Assembly: GCF_019704315.1 (NCBI RefSeq)
Contig: NZ_AP024597.1
Coordinates: 2,046,001-2,110,000, forward strand
Length of the DNA: 64,000 bases
Source of the DNA: Stygiolobus caldivivus
GTDB taxonomy: Archaea > Thermoproteota > Thermoprotei_A > Sulfolobales > Sulfolobaceae
Direction of reading: 5' to 3'
The notes under the pieces are model-generated. The model saw nothing but the letters and a program-made list of their open reading frames with translations. It was not told where the DNA came from and made no database searches. Position numbers and translations under genes: made by a program. Positions 58,561-64,000 of this stretch are shown piece by piece. Each line of letters starts with the position of its first letter. Positions within the stretch are counted from its first letter, which is position 1.

Positions 58561-58900
58561 CAGTTGAAAGAACGTGGTGAAAAATTCCTAGACTGAAATA
58601 GCAAGTAAGGACACTATACTTGGTCAAGTACCAAAGGGCAAGTTTATCGCAATGCTGGTATTATATGCTTTGAGTTAGAACTACATTTGTCATTTATAGG
58701 TGACCAAGTATAAAATCTCGTATTACTTTAAAAAAGGTAAATAGTCCGGGTCTTACTTTAAGGACCTAGTCACGGAAATCTAAAAGGTTCTGATCTTTTT
58801 ATACCGTTCATTATCGTACCACCGAGGCCCGTAATTTATTCTTGATTTAACTTAGACCTTCTGGCAACTCTGTGATTCCTCAGGAGTTTTTGGAATAATG
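58561..58900. other. Non-coding stretch in element C
   Basis: No gene seen. A perfect 11-bp inverted repeat ATACTTGGTCA/TGACCAAGTAT occurs at 58616-58626 and 58701-58711. Confidence 0.5.
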
Positions 58901-59026
58901 TTAAGGTCTTTTTCCTACTCCCTCTACTCCTCTAACCAGTTGGTCGTATTTAGCCTCAACGTCTTTTATTCTGTCCGCTAATGTTTCGCCATTACCCAAA
59001 TTTTCTATGATCTTACCTAAAATCAA
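58901..59026 (-). CDS. Short helical ORF, possibly a remnant
   Basis: A 41-aa frame from a TTG: LGKIIENLGNGETLADRIKD then VEAKYDQLVRGVEGVGKRP and stop. The frame is open upstream for 14 further codons (NYPKYLRLRLYL) without a start. Composition is protein-like and amphipathic. It lies downstream of the 491-aa gene on the same strand and could be its small partner or the tail of a lost gene. Confidence 0.35.
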   Translation of the reverse strand: MILGKIIENLGNGETLADRIKDVEAKYDQLVRGVEGVGKRP

Positions 59027-59119
59027 GTATAAGCGTAGACGTAAATATTTAGGGTAATTATTGCGTTGTCACGATTTTTCAATACATGCTAACCGGCTAT
59101 AATACTGTCAAGGGTTGTG

Positions 59120-60595
59120 TTAAAACCGGGGGTAAGCTTCAACGTGTGAGTATTCTATACACAGTTCTGTTTCGTCTGCAAGTTCTTCATACGTCGCGCC
59201 GGGGTCGTCTACCATTACTTCTTGCACACACTTCTCGACTACTGTCTTATACTTATACCACTTTTTGTACGACCGTTTTTCAGTCATTGGAGGCTGCTTA
59301 CCGGCTAACTCGTTTACGACTTTCTCATATATCTCCTTCAACTCTTTTGCCCTCTCCTCAGCCTCCTTCAAACCCTCCTCATAAGAGACCTCGACCCAAG
59401 CCACATATAGGGAAGCGGCCGTAGCGATGAACCACGGGAAAGTGGTGGAAAGGGCTGAAACGGCCTTCCTAAACTTCTCGCCCGCTTCAAGTAACTTCTG
59501 CAACAAGTCCGTTATACCTACTCGCCCTGCCCACTCCTTAATTGCAGCGGAAGTAAAACTTGAAGGAGGGGGGATAACGTTCAAATAGAGCGGCTGGACT
59601 TTTAATTCCTTTAAGCTCACCGCGGAGTACCCTGAGACGAACCCGATTAACCCGAACTGGGAACAAGAGTCACCGCACGAGATCACGCTAAACACCGGGG
59701 CCCCAATATTAATATCGTTAAAATTGACGAGGTCATGTACACCCAACAAGGCGCACGCACCAGGTGGCATGATATCATTACACTCTGATAAGGCCTCTGC
59801 TGTAGGGGCGTTAAACGTAAACGAAGGGTAGTCTTTAAGGTTAAGTGCTTGTGCCACGGTAAGGGCTGTAGCAGTAGCAAAATAGATAAAAGGGTAAGTG
59901 TCTGAAGCAGAATCGATGTAGTCTTTAGCTGCAGCGGACAAGCTATAGTCACCCTCTCTCGAGTAAGTAAGTGAACCGCCTCTTGATAAAATCTCAAAAA
60001 GTAAGCGCGGTGCCTCTGACACCACTGCTACGTAATATGCTACTTCGATCGAGGAGAGTGAGTCCCATAAAAGTGAGGACCGGCCTTGACAGTCTTGGAG
60101 TAGAGGTGGGTTATACCACACTTGCGGGACTTTCCTCTCTGAGTTATACCATATAGGCCAGACTCTTTGCTTGTATAGTGGTACTACACCTAGCCCACCG
60201 GTCTTTTCCACGAATGAATCTATTAACCCCCTTGTTAGTTTGCCTTGTGATGTGGCCCTAGACCCGCCTCGGTATACTATCAAATTCCCGTAGGTCCAGT
60301 ATTTTGATATCCCGCCGATATAGTACCATTCTCCAGTATCTGTGGTCTGTACCACTATCCCTTGCCTGAAGATTTTTTCAGGCGAGTTGGAAGCCTCTTT
60401 TAGAACTCTATCGCTTGAAGCTAATGCCGGGTAGACACCGTATTTTTGGTTTGACCTCTGGACAAAGAGTTGGTAGTATTTCCTTAGGCCGTATTTGAGG
60501 CACTGCTCTTGCTGTGTCGTTAGTGTGATATTAGCCCCCACCGCGGCGCTTATTGCACTTATTAGTGATGAAAGGGAGGCTTCACCAACTGCCAT
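59120..60595 (-). CDS. Large protein of unknown function with C-terminal membrane segment
   Basis: A 491-aa protein in an element-derived region. It has an Ala/Ser-rich start (MAVGEASLSSLISAISAAVG), a Tyr/Trp-rich middle, six or more scattered Cys, one clear transmembrane helix near residue 390 (FPWFIATAASLYVAWVEV), a charged coiled coil (YEEGLKEAEERAKELKEIYE) and a basic stretch KKWYKYK. No enzyme motif is visible. The layout (large ectodomain, one anchor, coiled coil) would suit a virion or cell-surface protein. It is intact, unlike its surroundings. Confidence 0.65.
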   Translation of the reverse strand: MAVGEASLSSLISAISAAVGANITLTTQQEQCLKYGLRKYYQLFVQRSNQKYGVYPALASSDRVLKEASNSPEKIFRQGIVVQTTDTGEWYYIGGISKYWTYGNLIVYRGGSRATSQGKLTRGLIDSFVEKTGGLGVVPLYKQRVWPIWYNSERKVPQVWYNPPLLQDCQGRSSLLWDSLSSIEVAYYVAVVSEAPRLLFEILSRGGSLTYSREGDYSLSAAAKDYIDSASDTYPFIYFATATALTVAQALNLKDYPSFTFNAPTAEALSECNDIMPPGACALLGVHDLVNFNDINIGAPVFSVISCGDSCSQFGLIGFVSGYSAVSLKELKVQPLYLNVIPPPSSFTSAAIKEWAGRVGITDLLQKLLEAGEKFRKAVSALSTTFPWFIATAASLYVAWVEVSYEEGLKEAEERAKELKEIYEKVVNELAGKQPPMTEKRSYKKWYKYKTVVEKCVQEVMVDDPGATYEELADETELCIEYSHVEAYPRF

Positions 60596-61272
60596 AGCTG
60601 GGTGACCGTTTTTACTTACTTATTTATGTTTTATCCAAAGGCGAGAGGGCTAGAAGGTAGTGTGGAACGTTTACAGACCCGCTGCATTTTCAGTTTATCT
60701 TATTGAGCTTTTTAACTGTTGATTATACACATCGGATAAAATTAAATACTACAAAAAAGGCTAGTAAGGCGGACAACGAGGGGGTTATAACTTTACTCTA
60801 ATTAAATAGGATGTCTAACCCGCATCTGGTTATCTATTCATAGAATTGTAGTAATTTGAGAGAGATGATTTTAATCTGCGATGGAAACTTGAGCGACCCC
60901 GTAGTGTCACATATTACCCTGCCATAGGTTACACCCGGAATTTCACGGAAACCCGTTATCGTTGTTAAAGGCCTTTCCAAGCAAAGGTTCAGGGGTAGGT
61001 ATTTCCCCCGTTTGCCTCACCCGTTTGCCGTGATGTGTTTAGCCCTTATTTTATACCTATACATTAGAGTGCGGTTAAATCGTTATCCAAAAAGTATCCG
61101 GAGTTTACAGTGTATAATACCAAAAACCAAAAAAAGAAGAAAAGAGGAGAGGAGAAATACCGGACTCCGCTGTCAAATAACGTTTACTATTTTTCGTTGT
61201 AGAGCGTTAATAGGCGGTGGGCGGGGAGAGTGTACTATAAAGGTTTAATCCCCGTTTTACCTACTTTATCAC
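60596..61272. other. Long non-coding stretch
   Basis: No gene supported on either strand. It is AT-rich with mixed tracts, for example an A/G-rich run near 61120-61160. TTTATCACATGGAG at its end leads directly into the PaREP1 gene. Confidence 0.5.
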
Positions 61273-61650
61273 ATGGAGATAAGTATAAGTGCTGAAGTCT
61301 ATTACGAAGAGGCTGATGAGTTGTTATCTAGGGGTGACATTGTACAAGCGTGTGAGAAGTATTATAAGGCTGCTGAGGAGGCTGTAAAGCTGTTGGTCGT
61401 TGAGAACGACCTGAAAGAGGTAATAAAAGAGGTGAAAGAACAAGGTTGGGACTCAAAGTCCTTAAATGACGCTGTTACAGAACTGTCTTATAAGCTCGGG
61501 GACGATATAATAGACATGTGGTCCTCAGCAGTGGTGCTGTTTACTGCGAGGGAGTATTTAGACAAAGACTTAATAGAATACTATAAAAGGTCTATCAAGA
61601 TGTTAGTTGAGAAAGCCAAGCAGGGATTTAATCTTACGGTTCCTAAGTGA
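61273..61650 (+). CDS. PaREP1-family protein
   Basis: A 125-aa helical protein. The family motif is EEADELLSRGDIVQACEKYY followed by KAAEEAVKLLVVEN, the PaREP1/HEPN-like four-helix start common in crenarchaea. Its N-terminal half is repeated exactly in the next gene. HEPN-type proteins often act with nucleotidyltransferases or as RNases, but no partner gene is adjacent and no R-x4-6-H motif is obvious. Function unknown. Confidence 0.75.
   Translation: MEISISAEVYYEEADELLSRGDIVQACEKYYKAAEEAVKLLVVENDLKEVIKEVKEQGWDSKSLNDAVTELSYKLGDDIIDMWSSAVVLFTAREYLDKDLIEYYKRSIKMLVEKAKQGFNLTVPK
61309..61433 (+). repeat. 125-bp direct repeat, copy 1
   Basis: Identical to 61649-61773 (offset 340 bp). Covers codons for EADELLSR through KEVIKEV of the PaREP1 gene. 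Confidence 0.92.
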
Positions 61651-61978
61651 GGCTGATGAGTTGTTATCTAGGGGTGACATTGTACAAGCGTGTGAGAAGT
61701 ATTATAAGGCTGCTGAGGAGGCTGTAAAGCTGTTGGTCGTTGAGAACGACCTGAAAGAGGTAATAAAAGAGGTCCAGACTAAGGGGAGGTGGGACGCCGG
61801 GAACTTATTTAAGGCCTCCAGATTATTGCGGGGCAGGGACCCGCGCGTCGCCAACTGGTGGAGGAGTGCGTGGGTACTTCACGTAGACGGTTTTCACGAA
61901 ATGAGCTTAAGCGAAAAGGAAGTGAGAAAGCTGAAAGAGGACGTAAGGGAGCTGGTAGCTTACGTCACTGGTAAGTAG
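61607..61978 (+). CDS. 5'-truncated second PaREP1 gene
   Basis: A 123-aa frame using a TTG inside the end of the first gene. Its first 14 residues are read from the other gene's last codons in a different frame. From residue 15 (EADELLSRGD) it is identical to the first protein for about 41 residues. Then it diverges to its own C-terminus (WDAGNLFKASRLLRGRDPRV). This looks like a paralogue whose 5' end was replaced by recombination across the 125-bp block. Whether it is translated is uncertain. Confidence 0.55.
   Translation: MRKPSRDLILRFLSEADELLSRGDIVQACEKYYKAAEEAVKLLVVENDLKEVIKEVQTKGRWDAGNLFKASRLLRGRDPRVANWWRSAWVLHVDGFHEMSLSEKEVRKLKEDVRELVAYVTGK
61649..61773 (+). repeat. 125-bp direct repeat, copy 2
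   Basis: Second copy of 61309-61433. It begins at the stop codon of the first PaREP1 gene. Confidence 0.92.
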
Positions 61979-62337
61979 CCTCGTCATTATCGATAGTCCT
62001 GCGCCTGACTCTACTCTGTTTAGTCCCTCCTAGCGGTCACTCCTCCTTAGACATGTGTAAAGACTCACCGGACTTGATGGGTCATACAGTCGCCTTTTCC
62101 ATATCCTGGTTCCCGACATAACCGCAGATGCCGGTCCTCGGTGAGTTCGGGATAAACCCGGAACTCCTGTCCCTGCGTTTATGTTTTATCAGGCATTCTT
62201 TACAGTAAGTCGACCTCTCTACCTCGTTTCTTGACTCTAAGCACTCATAACATAGGTATTCCGCCGGTTTCCCTGCAACTGACGCACTCGTACTCAGGCC
62301 TATCGTTCCTCCCTAAAATATAAATGTTTTCGCCCTT
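61979..62337. other. Space between PaREP1 and PRiA4-like genes
   Basis: Contains a frameshifted zinc-finger gene remnant (listed separately) and no intact gene. Confidence 0.5.
62082..62317 (-). pseudogene. Frameshifted zinc-finger protein remnant
   Basis: Two adjacent minus-strand frames give a coherent zinc protein if one shift is allowed near 62265-62280. The first part reads RPEYECVSC and the second EYLCYECLESRNEVERSTYC then KECLIKHKRR, giving three Cys-x2-Cys pairs. No start codon is clear. It lies immediately downstream of the PRiA4-like gene on the same strand. The frame continues to a TGA at 62082. Confidence 0.4.
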
Positions 62338-62784
62338 CTACTTAGCCCCGTCTACCACACGTAGCGTGAGTTCTGTACTGATACCGAAGTCATACGTGTA
62401 GCCGAACTCAAGGCCCTTATGTAAGATATCGGAGAGTTTGTCTTTTGCCGTAATAACTCCCTCGTCGTCTCCAAACGAGTTGTCCGTTATTTCGTCCGCC
62501 TCTCCGTCAGGGCTGACGCTCTCACCGCCTATCTCGAACTCGCTCAGGTGACCGCAACACTCTACCCAGATGTCCCTGAGGAACTTGTCCAAGTCTTCTA
62601 AGGTAAGCGATGATGGGACTGCTATGTACAGCCAGTATTGGGGGAAATAATTGTCCTTTATATGCAATATAAACCCGTCTAATTCTCCGCTAAGTACCTC
62701 TTTCACCTTATCACATGACCTGAAGTGCCTCAGGGCTGACTCAGGGCTGAGGTAGTGGTAATACCCTTCCCGCATAATAAACAT
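62338..62784 (-). CDS. PRiA4b ORF3-like (IS1096 passenger TnpR-type) protein
   Basis: A 148-aa protein. LDKFLRDIWVECCGHLSEFE and FGYTYDFGISTELTLRVVD are typical of the plasmid pRiA4b ORF-3-like family found on mobile DNA of bacteria and some archaea. The biochemical role is unknown. MREGYYHYL nine bases downstream is an alternative start. Its codon use is more GC-rich than the core genes, suggesting transfer. An Asp/Glu-rich insert lies in the middle. Confidence 0.72.
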   Translation of the reverse strand: MFIMREGYYHYLSPESALRHFRSCDKVKEVLSGELDGFILHIKDNYFPQYWLYIAVPSSLTLEDLDKFLRDIWVECCGHLSEFEIGGESVSPDGEADEITDNSFGDDEGVITAKDKLSDILHKGLEFGYTYDFGISTELTLRVVDGAK

Positions 62785-63541
62785 TTCCCGCGGTATATCA
62801 TTAAGAAGGTATACTTATCTAAATACACGACAAAATATATTTCTAGTAACATTTATCGGAAAAGTAAGAGTGTCGCCATTGAGCTATAAGGTATCTCCAC
62901 AGTACTCACGGCATATTTAGCCCTTGTCACACACGTAGTCCGGGGGGGGGGGGGATAAGGTATATTGCACCCTGGTTTATAGCTTAATACGATACCATGG
63001 GAAAAGCCGACCAACGATTTACGTAAAATAGTTGTGTCTGATATACCTTAGCTAATCAGCAGTACACTACTATCTAATTCTTAGCTCAAGCCCTGAGTCC
63101 TAAAGTATTTAATATAAAACGAGGTGTGTGTAGAGACGTAAGTTTTTGGGTAATACTCCACTACCACGATTAGTATTTATTGAAGAATTGTGACAGCTGA
63201 ATTTACCTTGGACACTCATGTATACACGTGTACTCCATCCTCGCTATCCTTTCCTCCTAGTTAAATACTCAGGAGTAAGCTTAAGTCATCAATTTAGCTA
63301 CTGCACCCCTATTTAGAGTATGCCGACGGAAGGGTTTTAGCGTAACGCTACACTATTTTTCAACAAGTACCAGTAGTTTAACTAGTCATAGTAGCCCTAC
63401 CTTCTACCCCTTACTTAACAGTGGTTATGACGCCTCCAGTCCTCGATAACAGTCTCCTTACCACCGTCTTCAGCCCGTCTCGGCGTGTCCCTGAAGGTCC
63501 TAGCCCATATACCTTATTAACACCCCCTTATACTATAACAT
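62785..63541. other. Long non-coding stretch with G-tract
   Basis: No gene is supported. A run of 13 G begins at 62942. The rest is mixed-composition DNA like the other decayed parts. Just before the helicase start is CTTATACTATAAC, a plausible TATA element but too close for a leaderless GTG start. Confidence 0.5.
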
Positions 63542-64000
63542 GTGGAGAAGTCACTCTTCGACATATTCTTTGAGAATTACACTTACGGTAACAACTACTT
63601 GGTCACCGCCCCCACGGGTACCGGGAAGACCCACATAGCCAAGCACTTACTCACTAATACTGATGAGGTCGTAGTCTACGCTTCCCCGTTAAAGGCACTC
63701 TCTAGGGAGGTGTACAAAGCGATAAAGGACAAGAGGAAGGCCAAATATGTTGACTCAGACGTCTATGAAGAAGACCTCTCCAACGTAGACGCTGAGGCCC
63801 TGCTTATGACTTACGAAAAGCTGGACTCTACCATAAGGCATAACTACAGGTGGCTGAGGAGGGTAAGCCTCATAATCGTAGACGAAGTCCATAACGTGGA
63901 GTCTGACAGGGGGCTGGCTATCGAGAACATAGTACTCTGGGCAAAGGCTAATAGTGTCCCTATCGTCGCCCTGAGTGCTACAGTACCCGACGTGGACAAG
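63542..64000 (+). CDS. SF2 DEAD/DEAH-type helicase, 5' part (cut by window end)
   Basis: The frame is open from GTG 63542 to the window edge (153 codons). It begins MEKSLFDIFFENYTYGNNYL and has motif I TAPTGTGKTH, Ia YASPLKALSREV, a LMTYEKLDS block, motif II IIVDEVHNVES and motif III ALSATVPD. This order is that of Ski2/Hel308-like or CRISPR Cas3-like SF2 helicases; DEVH and the SAT spacing favour a Ski2-like protein. The remainder is outside the window, so no subfamily is given. An ATG at 63540 is out of frame. Confidence 0.8.
   Translation, partial: MEKSLFDIFFENYTYGNNYLVTAPTGTGKTHIAKHLLTNTDEVVVYASPLKALSREVYKAIKDKRKAKYVDSDVYEEDLSNVDAEALLMTYEKLDSTIRHNYRWLRRVSLIIVDEVHNVESDRGLAIENIVLWAKANSVPIVALSATVPDVDK

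Noticed and set aside
59086-59424. Plus-strand 112-aa ORF
   Set aside because: It lies antisense to the end of the 491-aa gene and reads as low-complexity Leu/Pro/Arg sequence.

Overview
The window is chromosomal DNA of a thermoacidophilic archaeon of the order Sulfolobales. Supporting signs are a TFB1-type transcription factor, the zinc-containing 7Fe ferredoxin, an ESCRT-III/CdvB cell-division protein, a beta-RFAP synthase, the crenarchaeal S19e-to-L12 gene order, TATA boxes placed for leaderless mRNAs, a pRN-family plasmid and an SSV-type integrase. A genus close to Sulfurisphaera or Stygiolobus is possible, but the sequence alone does not settle it.

Positions 1-36,930 are a dense core chromosome. 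The start holds information-processing genes (TFB, Rpo12, aIF1) and the ferredoxin. Next come AlaX, CdvB, TrpRS, a folate cyclo-ligase and an Mrp ATPase. A membrane-protease block (AK6-like kinase, two-helix protein, rhomboid, site-2 protease) is followed by a ThiN regulator diverging from a NurA-like/HerA-like pair, then Pcm, an MtnA-like isomerase and XerA. After that come a methyltransferase/beta-RFAP synthase pair, an acyl-CoA synthetase/thioredoxin/ABC run, glutamine synthetase, FolE, MoaA, a sulfur-transfer group (cysteine synthase, TusA-like, DsrE-like), PhoU and nicotinate phosphoribosyltransferase. Genes overlap or abut and most run in short operons.

Positions 36,991-47,641 are one long translation/secretion cluster: S19e, PDCD5, L39e, L31e, aIF6, L18Ae, prefoldin alpha, FtsY, SecE, Spt5, L11, L1, L10, L12, AlaRS and a DUF434 protein.

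From the intron-containing tRNA-Arg(CCU) at 47,665 the character changes completely: long gene-poor stretches, decayed genes, G-tracts and repeats. The best-defined object is a 6,414-bp integrated plasmid of the pRN family between a 51-bp att repeat (49,994-50,044 and 56,408-56,458). It carries a PrimPol-helicase replication protein, a small ribbon-helix-helix protein, an AbrB-like protein, several small unknowns and an SSV-type integrase split into intN (left end) and intC (right end). The target is tRNA-Gln(CUG). Directly outside its right end is the decayed intN of an older element, and a second gene, tRNA-Gln(UUG) at 58,257, is followed by a third, mosaic intN remnant. The region is therefore a stack of at least three integrations into two tRNA-Gln genes. 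Beyond it lie an orphan 491-aa membrane protein, a PaREP1 gene with a truncated second copy, a PRiA4 ORF3-like gene and the start of an SF2 helicase cut by the window end.
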